Assembly: GCF_900141835.1 (NCBI RefSeq)
Contig: NZ_FQZD01000016.1
Span: forward strand, 1-64,000
DNA: 64,000 bases
Direction of reading: 5' to 3'
Source of the DNA: Propionispora hippei DSM 15287
Lineage (GTDB): Bacteria > Bacillota > Negativicutes > Propionisporales > Propionisporaceae
The notes under the pieces are model-generated. The model was not told where the DNA came from, made no database searches, and saw only the letters and a list, made by a program, of their open reading frames with translations. Of this stretch, positions 7,741-15,965 are shown one piece after another. The translations under genes were made by a program, and so were the position numbers. Each line of letters begins with the position of its first letter. Position 1 is the stretch's first letter.

Positions 7741-8700
7741 ATGAATCGAAACAAACTTGTCATTGTTGGCGTGGGGCATGTGGGATCGGCGGTCCTCAAT
7801 TGTGCGCTGGCCTTTCAACTGGCTTCGGAAATCGTACTGATTGATACGGACGGGGATAAGGCGGTGGGAGAGGCGCTGGATACCAGTCATGGCACTTCTT
7901 TTGCTTATTACAGTCCCAATATTGATGTCCGGGCCGGCGGCTACGAGGAATGCCGGGATGCCGACGTCATTATTATTGCGGCCGGGCCAAGTATTATGCC
8001 CGGTGAGAATCCGGACCGTCTGGTGCTAGCTGACCGGAATGTGAAGACCATCCGGGAGGTTATGTCATCTATTGTCCGCTATACGCAGGAAGCGGTTATC
8101 ATTATCATTACCAATCCGCTGGATGTCATTTCCTACTGTGCGCAAAATTTCTTCGGCTATCCGAAGGAAAAGATCCTCGGTACCGGGACTACCCTGGAAA
8201 CGGCCCGGCTCAGACGGATTCTGGCCAATCACTACGGTGTGGACCCGAAGGATGTACAGGGCTATATGCTGGGCGAGCATGGCAATTCGGCTTTTCCGGC
8301 CTGGAGTCTGGTCAGTGTGGCCGGTATCGCTTACGATAAGCTGGACGCTTATTTTCAGCCGGCTAAACCTTTGAATACGGCGGCGGTGGGCCGTCAGGTC
8401 GTTCAGGTCGCTTACGATGTGTTAAGCTTCAAGGGTTGTACAAACTCGGGAATAGCGGTGGTGGCCTGCCGGATCGCCAGGGCTGTTTTAGCCAATGAGG
8501 GCAGCATTTTCCCGGTTTCCACAACTCTTGAAGGCGAGTACGGTTTGAGCCGGGTGTCGCTCAGCCTGCCTTGCCAGATTGGGGCCGGCGGTGTTAAACG
8601 TCGGCTGGCAGTACCCCTGACGGCGGAGGAAACAGAAAAACTCAGGCACAGTGCGGCCAGCATCTCCCAGGTGTTGAGAAATACCGGCTTGCTGAGTTAG
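7741..8700 (+). CDS. L-lactate/L-2-hydroxyacid dehydrogenase family
   Basis: 319-residue NAD-dependent dehydrogenase of the lactate/malate family. The N-terminal Rossmann motif is VGVGHVGSAV, with Asp near residue 35 for NADH preference. Catalytic His180 lies in LGEHGNS and substrate Arg156 in LETARLR. Two points are unusual. The specificity-loop residue that is Gln in lactate and Arg in malate dehydrogenases is Ile85 (AGPSIMPGE). The Asp that normally pairs with the catalytic His is Glu153. The loop also carries a NPDR insertion reminiscent of L-2-hydroxyisocaproate dehydrogenases. A branched or bulky 2-oxoacid is therefore as likely as pyruvate. Strong GGAGGAGG site; monocistronic between terminators. 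Confidence 0.83.
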   Translation: MNRNKLVIVGVGHVGSAVLNCALAFQLASEIVLIDTDGDKAVGEALDTSHGTSFAYYSPNIDVRAGGYEECRDADVIIIAAGPSIMPGENPDRLVLADRNVKTIREVMSSIVRYTQEAVIIIITNPLDVISYCAQNFFGYPKEKILGTGTTLETARLRRILANHYGVDPKDVQGYMLGEHGNSAFPAWSLVSVAGIAYDKLDAYFQPAKPLNTAAVGRQVVQVAYDVLSFKGCTNSGIAVVACRIARAVLANEGSIFPVSTTLEGEYGLSRVSLSLPCQIGAGGVKRRLAVPLTAEETEKLRHSAASISQVLRNTGLLS

Positions 8701-8723
8701 GCTGCGAAAATGGAGTAAAAATA

Positions 8724-8793
8724 AAGGCGCTTTACTTTTCCGGGACTGCGGGATTGGCTGTGGTTTGCCGGTAAAGGTAAAGCGCCTTTTTTT
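8724..8793 (+). terminator. Intrinsic terminator after the dehydrogenase
   Basis: Long imperfect stem, AAGGCGCTTTAC.. / ..GTAAAGCGCCTT, followed by TTTTTT. Confidence 0.8.
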
Positions 8794-8882
8794 CAATTAG
8801 TCTACCTGATAACCCGAAAGGAAGAGCAAATGTTATCCGATAATTACGGATTGTTGCCACTTTTTTCTGACAATTGTTATTC

Positions 8883-8911
8883 TTGTTCGTCATATAGATC
8901 AATTATACAAT
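8883..8911 (+). promoter_or_regulatory. Promoter of the PTS regulator gene
   Basis: TTGTTC, 17 bases, TACAAT. The transcript leader then contains an inverted repeat AGGTCG..ACCGC (8923-8938) / GCGGT..CGACCT (8955-8967) just before the ribosome site. This could be an operator or an RNA hairpin. Confidence 0.6.
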
Positions 8912-8984
8912 ACAAGTAGAGAAGGTCGAAGCAACCGCAGCTCAAATAAACCAAGCGGTGGCGACCTAATAAGGAGCTTTGAGT

Positions 8985-11006
8985 ATGGTTCTTACCGCAC
9001 GTCGTCAGGAACTGATAAAAATTTTAGAGGCTACCGCCCACGACGCACCTCTGACGGTCAAGCAACTGGCCGGGCGGTTTGGTGTCAGTGAACGGACCAT
9101 TCGCTATGATTTGGATTTTGTGGAAGAAGCGCTGAGACACAAGGGCCTTGCTTTATGCAAGCAGACTAACCGGGGCGTTTGGATCGAAGCGACGGCCGGT
9201 CTGGCCGAACTGCCTCGCATGGCTTTCCGGGATTATGTGCTTTCCCGGCGGGAACGCTGCCTGGCTATCGTGGTCTACCTGCTTGCCGCCGGTCAGGCGG
9301 CAGCAGCCGAGGCGCTGGCAGAACACCTGTTGGTCAGCCGCAGCACCTTGCTGGCCGATCTGGAAAGCGTAAAGGAGTTGCTGGTCAAATACCAGGCGAA
9401 GCTTGCCTCCAAACGGGGCCTGGGCCTGTGGATTGAAGGCAAGGAAAAGAACCTGCGCAATCTGCTGGTTCAGATTTTCTGCACCGGGACCTATGATGTC
9501 AGCGCGCCGGATCAGCAGGCGGGAGAGTATCCCTATGAAGCGGAACTCTTTCATGCCTATGCCGGCACGCTGCCGGTGGGGGAGCTGGCTAGCTTTATGA
9601 TCCGGCTGCTGCAAGAGCAGGGACTGTCCTATACGGACTTTTCCATTAATTATATGGTAACTTCTCTGGCTGTTCAGCTAAAACGGCTGCAGCAGGGCCG
9701 GCGGCTGGAAGAAACCGACAGCGGGGGATTGAGCGGCATGAGCGGCAGCTTCTTTGCCGGTTTGGCCCGGCAGATTGCCGCCGAGCTATCCTGCTACGAC
9801 CGCCGGATTGGCGAGGAAGGAGAAGTGACCTTTATCATTCGGCAACTGTTAGGCAGTCAGATTTCCTGCTTTTCGCGACTGGACGAAGGCGAACGGCAAA
9901 AGGTGAATCTGCTGGCCCTCAACTTGGCCGAAAGCTTTATCAAAAGCTGTCAGCGGTGGCTGGGCGACATTTACGTCGATGATGAGGAATTGCTCTATGG
10001 GCTGGCTCTGCACTTACAACCAGCTATCGAACGGGCTCGCTGCAAGGTTACGCTGACCAATCCGATGCTGCCGCAAATCAGGGAAAAATACGGTGAATTG
10101 TTTGCCATTGTACTCAAGGCCGTCCGGGAAATTGAACAGGAGCTGGGCGCCGGACTGTCCGAGGATGAAATCGGCTACCTGACCATTCATTTCGGGGCGG
10201 CCATTGAGCGGAAAAAAAGCCGGGCTCAAAAAAGTCTGAAGGTGGTACTGGTCTGCGGTAACGGGATCGGTACGGCCAAACTGTTATCCATTACGTTGAA
10301 AAGCCGGATGCCTTATTTGGATATTGTCAAGGTATTGTCGCTGTACGAATGGAAACAGCAGACGGTCAGCGGCGTCGATCTGGTGATCAGCACCGTGCCT
10401 CTAAAACGGCAGGATGCGGCCGTGCTCCATGTGTCGCCCATTCTGTCGACCTTAGAGATGCAGGTCATTGAGAACCAGATTCAGAGTGTATATCACAAAA
10501 AATTCGCCGCCGTGGAGGCGCTGGCTTTATCCGGCTCCTTGCTGGGGTTGAAAGACGTACTGGTGCCGTCCTCCGTCGAGTTGGATGTCCGGGCCGGTTG
10601 CTGGGAGGAGGCTATCCGGCAGGCAGGTAGGCTGCTGGTAGCCGGTGGGGCGGTCGAGGAGCGGTATATTGACAGTATGATTGCCTGTGTAAAAAAAATC
10701 GGCCCCTACATTGTTATCGCACCAGGCATTGCCATGCCTCATTCGCGTCCCGAGGACGGGGTTAAACGAATTTGCCTCAGTATGGTCAGACTGGCGGAGC
10801 CGGTTTCTTTCAGCGACACCAGGTATGAACCGGTCGATTTGGTCTTTGCTTTTGGCGCCGTCGACCATGAATCCCATTTCCGGGTTCTTTCCGAACTGTG
10901 GCAAATGCTGAAGGAACCGGACATAGTGCAGGGTTTGCGCCAGGCTGCGGATAAAGCGGCGGTGTTGGCGTTGATACCGGATTGCCGTCCGGAGTTTCAG
11001 CAATGA
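8985..11006 (+). CDS. MtlR/SgaR-type PRD transcriptional regulator with EIIB and EIIA domains
   Basis: 673-residue multidomain regulator. An N-terminal HTH (LAGRFGVSERTIRYDLDFVEEAL) and a second HTH-like region come first, then two PRD domains (about 180-410). An EIIB-Gat-like domain carries Cys near residue 424 (VCGNGIGTAKLL). A C-terminal EIIA domain of the ascorbate/mannitol class carries a phosphorylatable His near 586 (MPHSRPEDG). PTS phosphorylation of these sites normally tells the regulator whether the sugar is present. The EIIA domain closely resembles the stand-alone EIIA encoded next, which points to the following PTS operon as target. ATG 8985 is 8 bases after AAGGAG; a TTG two codons earlier is too close. 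Confidence 0.9.
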   Translation: MVLTARRQELIKILEATAHDAPLTVKQLAGRFGVSERTIRYDLDFVEEALRHKGLALCKQTNRGVWIEATAGLAELPRMAFRDYVLSRRERCLAIVVYLLAAGQAAAAEALAEHLLVSRSTLLADLESVKELLVKYQAKLASKRGLGLWIEGKEKNLRNLLVQIFCTGTYDVSAPDQQAGEYPYEAELFHAYAGTLPVGELASFMIRLLQEQGLSYTDFSINYMVTSLAVQLKRLQQGRRLEETDSGGLSGMSGSFFAGLARQIAAELSCYDRRIGEEGEVTFIIRQLLGSQISCFSRLDEGERQKVNLLALNLAESFIKSCQRWLGDIYVDDEELLYGLALHLQPAIERARCKVTLTNPMLPQIREKYGELFAIVLKAVREIEQELGAGLSEDEIGYLTIHFGAAIERKKSRAQKSLKVVLVCGNGIGTAKLLSITLKSRMPYLDIVKVLSLYEWKQQTVSGVDLVISTVPLKRQDAAVLHVSPILSTLEMQVIENQIQSVYHKKFAAVEALALSGSLLGLKDVLVPSSVELDVRAGCWEEAIRQAGRLLVAGGAVEERYIDSMIACVKKIGPYIVIAPGIAMPHSRPEDGVKRICLSMVRLAEPVSFSDTRYEPVDLVFAFGAVDHESHFRVLSELWQMLKEPDIVQGLRQAADKAAVLALIPDCRPEFQQ

Positions 11007-11031
11007 TTAAAAACAGAAAGGATAACAAGCC

Positions 11032-11478
11032 ATGTTGACGGACCTTCTTACAGCAGATGTCATCCGCTTACATGTCGGATGTGACAATTGGCGGGAGGCG
11101 GTGAAAAGCGGCACCGACCTTTTGGTGGATAAAAACTGTGTTGAACCGCGCTACCAGCAGGCAATTGTGGGCAATCACGAAACGTTGGGACCGTATATGG
11201 TCATTGCGCCGGGCATTATGCTGGCTCATGCCCGGCCGGAAGACGGGGTGAAAAAGCTGGCCATGAGTTTGGTTACCCTGAAAGAGCCTGTTGCTTTTGG
11301 CAACAAAACCAACGATCCGGTTAAATTGCTGATTACGCTGGCCGCACCAAACCGGAATTCGCATCTGACGGCTTTATCTCAGCTTATGGAGCTGCTGATG
11401 AATGCCGAAGATATCAGAAGCATTATGGACGCGACGAAAAAGGAGGCGGTACTGGCAATCATCAGACGCTACTCTTAG
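11032..11478 (+). CDS. PTS EIIA component, ascorbate (Sga/Ula) type
   Basis: 148-residue cytoplasmic phosphocarrier. The active-site His is at residue 66 in LAHARPEDGVKK. It receives phosphate from HPr and passes it to EIIB. Starts 25 bases after the regulator and precedes EIIB and EIIC, so the order is regulator-A-B-C. The family name reflects homology only; ascorbate is not established, because the ulaD, ulaE, ulaF and lactonase genes of known ascorbate operons are absent. Confidence 0.9.
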   Translation: MLTDLLTADVIRLHVGCDNWREAVKSGTDLLVDKNCVEPRYQQAIVGNHETLGPYMVIAPGIMLAHARPEDGVKKLAMSLVTLKEPVAFGNKTNDPVKLLITLAAPNRNSHLTALSQLMELLMNAEDIRSIMDATKKEAVLAIIRRYS

Positions 11479-11533
11479 AACCGCCGGGGGCGGGCAGTAA
11501 GCAGGAAAACAAACGAAAAAGGGGGGCCAGACG

Positions 11534-11815
11534 ATGAAAATTCTGGTATGCTGCGGCAGCGGTCTGGGCAGCAGTTTCATGATTGAAATGAACATCAAAA
11601 AAATACTTAAGGAAAACAATGTGGCGGCTACGGTGGATCACAGTGATCTGTCCTCGGCGTCGGGGATCAAAGCCGACATTTACGTCGGTACCAGAGATAT
11701 TGCCAGCCAGCTAACGGCGCTGGGCGGCAAGGTGGTTTCCTTAAACAGTATGATCGACATGAAGGAATTGAAAGAAAAATTACTGGCTGCCTTGGGGGAC
11801 AGTGGAACCATATAG
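11534..11815 (+). CDS. PTS EIIB component, ascorbate type
   Basis: 93-residue EIIB. The phosphocysteine loop VCCGSGLGSS is at the N-terminus; Cys7, directly before GSG, corresponds to the active Cys of UlaB. Very strong GGGGGG-rich ribosome site. Hands phosphate from EIIA to the sugar during transport by the EIIC encoded 21 bases downstream. Confidence 0.9.
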   Translation: MKILVCCGSGLGSSFMIEMNIKKILKENNVAATVDHSDLSSASGIKADIYVGTRDIASQLTALGGKVVSLNSMIDMKELKEKLLAALGDSGTI

Positions 11816-11836
11816 TAAGAATGGAGGAGGGAAAAC

Positions 11837-13114
11837 ATGTTAAAGTTTATTACCGATGTTCTGAGTGTTCCTGCTATTTTAGTCGGCATTATTTCGATGG
11901 TTGGTCTGTTAGTTCAAAAGAAAAGCGGTCCCGATATCCTGAAGGGGACGGTAAAAACCATTCTTGGATTTCTCATTCTTGGCGGCGGGGCCGGTATTGT
12001 TGTCGGCGCGTTGTCCAGCTTCGGTGTCATGTTCCAGCATGGCTTCGGCATCAACGGAGTGGTGCCGCACAATGAGGCTATTGTGGCCCTGGCGCTCAAG
12101 ACCTATGGAACACAAACGGCGCTGATCATGGCTTTCGGCATGGTGATGAATATCGTCATTGCCCGATTGACGCCGCTAAAGTACATCTTTCTTACCGGAC
12201 ATCATACCTTATATATGGCTTGTATGATTGCCGCCATCTTGACAGCCGGCGGCATGGGCGGTGCCTCACTGGTTATCGTGGGGTCGGTGGTATTAGGTTT
12301 TGTCATGGCCTTCTTCCCGGCGATTGCTCAGCCAACGATGCGTAAAATTACCGGCACCGATGATGTGGGCTTCGGTCATTTCAGCACCTTGGGTTATGTG
12401 TTTTCGGCCTGGGTCGGTTCGCTGGTCGGCAACCGGGAAAAATCCACCGAGGATATTGATTTTCCGCAGGGTCTGAGCTTTTTGCGTGATTCTTCGCTGG
12501 CCGTATCGCTGGTCATGGCCGTGCTGTACTTTATCGTAGCGCTGGCTTCGGGACAGGGTTTTGTGGAAAAGGAACTGAGCGGCGGGCAGCATTTCCTGGT
12601 GTTTGCGCTCATTCAGGCTATCACTTTTGCCGGCGGCGTATATGTCATCCTGGCCGGGGTACGGCTGGTGCTGGCGGAAATTGTACCGGCCTTTACCGGC
12701 ATTGCTACCCGGATTGTACCTAACGCAAAACCGGCGTTAGATTGTCCGGTAGTCTATCCTTATGCGCCTAATGCCGTGCTGATTGGCTTTTTGTCCAGCT
12801 TTGCCGGCGGCGTTGTTGGCATGATGGTCTTACTGCTGCTGGATAAATCCATTCCGGGCCTGCCGATCATTCTGCCCGGTGTAGTGCCCCATTTCTTCTG
12901 CGGCGCTACGGCCGGGGTATTCGGCAATGCCACGGGTGGTATCCGCGGTTCTATCTGCGGGGCCTTTGCCCAGGGTCTGTTGATTACCTTCCTGCCTGTG
13001 CTCTTAATGCCGGTATTGGGCAATCTGGGATTTGCCAATACCACCTTCAGCGATGCTGATTTTGGTGCGGTCGGCATCATTCTGGGCAATGCTTTACGCT
13101 GGTTTGGTATGTAG
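11837..13114 (+). CDS. PTS EIIC component, ascorbate (SgaT/UlaA) family
   Basis: 425-residue membrane permease. It has many hydrophobic segments and the UlaA-like features GFGINGVVPHNEAIVALAL near residue 70 and a PGVVPHFFCGATAGVFGNATGG stretch near 345, the substrate-binding core of this fold. The family imports sugar acids or related polyols with phosphorylation. It ends the PTS gene group; a hairpin terminator lies about 50 bases downstream, before the transketolase genes. Confidence 0.9.
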   Translation: MLKFITDVLSVPAILVGIISMVGLLVQKKSGPDILKGTVKTILGFLILGGGAGIVVGALSSFGVMFQHGFGINGVVPHNEAIVALALKTYGTQTALIMAFGMVMNIVIARLTPLKYIFLTGHHTLYMACMIAAILTAGGMGGASLVIVGSVVLGFVMAFFPAIAQPTMRKITGTDDVGFGHFSTLGYVFSAWVGSLVGNREKSTEDIDFPQGLSFLRDSSLAVSLVMAVLYFIVALASGQGFVEKELSGGQHFLVFALIQAITFAGGVYVILAGVRLVLAEIVPAFTGIATRIVPNAKPALDCPVVYPYAPNAVLIGFLSSFAGGVVGMMVLLLLDKSIPGLPIILPGVVPHFFCGATAGVFGNATGGIRGSICGAFAQGLLITFLPVLLMPVLGNLGFANTTFSDADFGAVGIILGNALRWFGM

Positions 13115-13161
13115 ACCACGGTAAACGGCGCGTAGCACAGAAGGGGAAAAAACAAAATAAA

Positions 13162-13205
13162 AATAAATATCCCTCGGTATATGTGGCGGGGGATATTTAT
13201 TTTTT
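13162..13205 (+). terminator. Terminator between the PTS and transketolase genes
   Basis: Stem AATAAATATCCC / GGGATATTTATT followed by TTTTTC. It could end the PTS transcript fully or allow partial read-through into the transketolase genes. Confidence 0.75.
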
Positions 13206-13245
13206 CTAGAGCAATATAAAAAATCTAATCCGAGGTGGGAGAGCG

Positions 13246-14100
13246 ATGAATGAGCAAGAACTGAGAAAACTAAAACTATTATCAGCAAGCATTCGGGTTA
13301 ATGTGATTAAGATGCTTAAAAATGTAGGGTATGGGCATATAGGCGGCTCGTTAAGTATTGTGGAATTACTGAGTGTGCTTTATGGAAAACAATTGAATTA
13401 TGATCCGGAAAATCCTCAAAAGGAAGATCGCGATATGGTGGTGCTAAGTAAAGGCCATGCCGGTCCCGGCTGGTACAGTGCATTGGCGGAAGCAGGCTTT
13501 TTTGACAGGGAGCTGTTATTTACCTTGAATCAAGGGGGAACCAAGCTGCCGTCGCATCCTGATCGAAGGTATACACCGGGAGTCGATATGACAACCGGTT
13601 CATTAGGACAGGGGGCTTCGGTAGCGGCGGGAATGGCTACAGGCATGAAATTAAAAAATAGTGAACAATATGTTTACGTTATCATCGGCGATGGGGAACT
13701 GAATGAAGGCCAGTGCTGGGAAGCGTTTCAGTACATAGCCAATTATAAGTTGAACAATTGCATTGTCGTAATCGACGATAATAAGAAGCAGCTTGACGGG
13801 ACAACCCAGGAGATTATGAATCAATTTGATATTGCTAAAAAGCTGGAAGCCTTCGGTTTTTATGTTCAAAAAGTCAAAGGAAATGATGAAGCGGCTATAA
13901 ATGAAGCGATAGAAAAAGCAAAAGAAGTGAAGGATCGTGCAGTTTGTATCGTTCTGGATACAATTAAAGGGCAGGGTGTTCCGTATTTTGAAACGTTAGC
14001 AGGAAATCATTCGGTTAAGTTCAATAATGATGAGATCAACCATGCCGCTGATGAGGCTGTCAAAGAACTTGAGGCATTTATTGGAGGAGGGCGGTTATAA
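13246..14100 (+). CDS. Transketolase, N-terminal (TPP-binding) subunit
   Basis: 284 residues, about the length of split transketolase A subunits. Residues 62-72 contain SKGHAGPGWY. The thiamine-diphosphate/metal motif begins GDGELNEGQ (about 149) and ends near DDNKK. With the next protein it forms a heteromeric transketolase that moves two-carbon units between ketose and aldose phosphates. Its stop codon overlaps the next start (TAATG). The base composition is clearly more AT-rich than the PTS genes before it. Confidence 0.92.
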   Translation: MNEQELRKLKLLSASIRVNVIKMLKNVGYGHIGGSLSIVELLSVLYGKQLNYDPENPQKEDRDMVVLSKGHAGPGWYSALAEAGFFDRELLFTLNQGGTKLPSHPDRRYTPGVDMTTGSLGQGASVAAGMATGMKLKNSEQYVYVIIGDGELNEGQCWEAFQYIANYKLNNCIVVIDDNKKQLDGTTQEIMNQFDIAKKLEAFGFYVQKVKGNDEAAINEAIEKAKEVKDRAVCIVLDTIKGQGVPYFETLAGNHSVKFNNDEINHAADEAVKELEAFIGGGRL

Positions 14101-15062
14101 TGTTTAAGCTTACTGGTGATCGTTCGAAAAAAGGCCGTGAGTTAAGGATGAGTATCGTGGAAACAATACAGGAACTGATGAAGTCTGATGATACTATTGT
14201 TGCCTTGGATGCAGATTTAGCCGAGCCTAGCGGTTTTTGTAAAATTAAAAAATCCAACCCTGATCGTTTCATTCAATGCGGGATTAGCGAAGCCAATATG
14301 GTCGGTGTAGCGGCCGGTTTATCCGTCATGGGCTTCAAGCCTTTTCTTCATTCATTTGGACCCTTTGTAACAAGACGTGTTTATGATCAACTATTCATAT
14401 CCGGTGCCTATGCTCACACTACTTTACATATATATGGATCTGATCCCGGATTTACTGTTGCTCAAAACGGGGGAACCCATACAACCTGGGAAGATATGGC
14501 CTTAGTGCGCGCCATTCCTAATTCGGTCATCTGTGATGCTGCAGATGATATACAACTGTCGTGGATCATAAAAGAATTTGCTAACAGGGAAGGCATCCAT
14601 TATGTACGGGCTAATCGTAAGGCCGTTAGGAATGTTTACGAAGCCGGGTCAAACTTTGAAATCGGCAAAGGAAATGTGATTAAAGCAGGTACGGATGTTT
14701 TAATTGTAGCAGCCGGGCAATTAGTCAGTGATGCTTTGGATGCTGCCGGAATATTAGATAAAAAAGGCATATCTGCTGAAATCATTGACATGTTTACTGT
14801 CAAGCCTCTGGATAAAGAACTATTGTTAAAAGAGGCGGTTGGTAAAAGAGCGATAGTGACTTTTGAAAACCATTCCATAACCGGCGGGTTAGGAAGCGCA
14901 GTGGCGGAAACACTTGCTGAAGCCAATGTTGGTATCAAATTTAAACGACATGGAGTTGACGAGCGGTTTGGGCAGGTAGGTAGTGCTGAGTTTCTGCAAA
15001 AAGAATACCGGCTTACTGCCGAAGATTTAGTTAAAACCGTGGAGGTACTTTATGAGCGTTAA
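14100..15062 (+). CDS. Transketolase, C-terminal (pyrimidine/Pyr) subunit
   Basis: 320-residue partner of the preceding subunit. The pyrimidine-binding domain includes CGISEANMVGVAAGLSVMG, with Glu for activation of the thiamine ring, and GSDPGFTVAQNGGTHTTWEDMA. The C-terminal Rossmann-like domain follows (VLIVAAGQLVSDALDAA). Overlaps its neighbours by one base upstream and 11 bases downstream, so the three genes are translationally coupled. Confidence 0.92.
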   Translation: MFKLTGDRSKKGRELRMSIVETIQELMKSDDTIVALDADLAEPSGFCKIKKSNPDRFIQCGISEANMVGVAAGLSVMGFKPFLHSFGPFVTRRVYDQLFISGAYAHTTLHIYGSDPGFTVAQNGGTHTTWEDMALVRAIPNSVICDAADDIQLSWIIKEFANREGIHYVRANRKAVRNVYEAGSNFEIGKGNVIKAGTDVLIVAAGQLVSDALDAAGILDKKGISAEIIDMFTVKPLDKELLLKEAVGKRAIVTFENHSITGGLGSAVAETLAEANVGIKFKRHGVDERFGQVGSAEFLQKEYRLTAEDLVKTVEVLYER

Positions 15063-15696
15063 TAAATTAATTGATCATACCTTATTGAAAGCAAGTGCAA
15101 CTAAAGATCAAATAACAAAGTTATGTAAGGAAGCAATCAAGTATGAGTTCGCCAGTGTTTGTGTCAATACTTGTTGGGTAGCTTACTGCCATAGTTTATT
15201 ACAGGGCAGTGATGTTAAGGTGTGTTGTACGGTGGGGTTTCCGCTTGGCGCCAATGCAACTCCGGTAAAAGTTTTTGAAACCGGTAATGCCATAAAAGAT
15301 GGGGCGCAAGAAATTGATATGGTGATCAATATAGGTGAATTTTTATCAGGAAACTACAGGATGATCGAAAATGAAATTAAGGAAGTCGTAGCAGCAGCGA
15401 ATGGTCATTGTGTGAAGGTAATTATAGAGACCTGCTTGTTAAACGATGAACAAATTATTAAGGCCTGTGAAATTGTCTGCAAGGCGAAAGCTGCTTTTGT
15501 TAAGACCAGTACAGGCTTTAGTACTGCTGGCGCTAATCCGAGAATCGTGAAGCTTATGAAGGATACTGTTGGTGATGCTGTAAAAGTAAAAGCTGCAGGG
15601 GGTGTCCGTAATAAAGAAGAGTTAAAGTTAATGCTTGAAGCCGGGGCTGACCGGATTGGTACAAGCAGCGGTGTTGCTTTAGTCAGTGATGAATAA
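15052..15696 (+). CDS. deoC: Deoxyribose-phosphate aldolase
   Basis: 214-residue class I aldolase interconverting 2-deoxyribose 5-phosphate with glyceraldehyde 3-phosphate and acetaldehyde. The catalytic residues are all present: Asp89 (EIDMVINIG), the Schiff-base Lys151 (VKTSTGF) and Lys180 (VKAAGGVR). It is coupled to split transketolase rather than to the usual nucleoside phosphorylase and deoxynucleoside genes, so a role in the local sugar pathway is likelier than nucleoside salvage. Followed by a strong terminator. Confidence 0.9.
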   Translation: MSVNKLIDHTLLKASATKDQITKLCKEAIKYEFASVCVNTCWVAYCHSLLQGSDVKVCCTVGFPLGANATPVKVFETGNAIKDGAQEIDMVINIGEFLSGNYRMIENEIKEVVAAANGHCVKVIIETCLLNDEQIIKACEIVCKAKAAFVKTSTGFSTAGANPRIVKLMKDTVGDAVKVKAAGGVRNKEELKLMLEAGADRIGTSSGVALVSDE

Positions 15697-15726
15697 ACAA
15701 TCGATAAGTACTTGCCAACTATAGAT

Positions 15727-15760
15727 AAAGGGCAATGGTTTAAAAACCATTGCCCTTTGT
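15727..15760 (+). terminator. Intrinsic terminator after deoC
   Basis: Perfect 14-base stem AAAGGGCAATGGTT / AACCATTGCCCTTT with a 4-base loop, on the 3' side ending in TTTG. Confidence 0.85.
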
Positions 15761-15919
15761 ATTCTAATGGTGCAAGTGCCGGATTTTTAGTATAATCTAA
15801 GGAGACTAACAAGGCTTGTCTATAAACATATCCACCCCGAAAGCGATGAGCAAAGATTGAATTTGACAATGAAAGATGACTAGATTAGATATAAAATGAT
15901 ATAATATGATTTAAAATGG

Positions 15920-15948
15920 TTGAAACTTAAAATAATCGATTGTATAAT
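15920..15948 (+). promoter_or_regulatory. Near-consensus promoter of the DeoR gene
   Basis: TTGAAA, 17 bases, TATAAT. The predicted start of transcription is only about 10 bases before the ATG. The flanking sequence is very AT-rich. Confidence 0.75.
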
Positions 15949-15965
15949 GAAAGCAGGTGGAATTC

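Noticed and set aside
11032-13114. Naming the PTS as a true ascorbate transporter (ulaABC)
   Set aside because: None of the downstream ascorbate-degradation genes are present; only the transporter family is supported.
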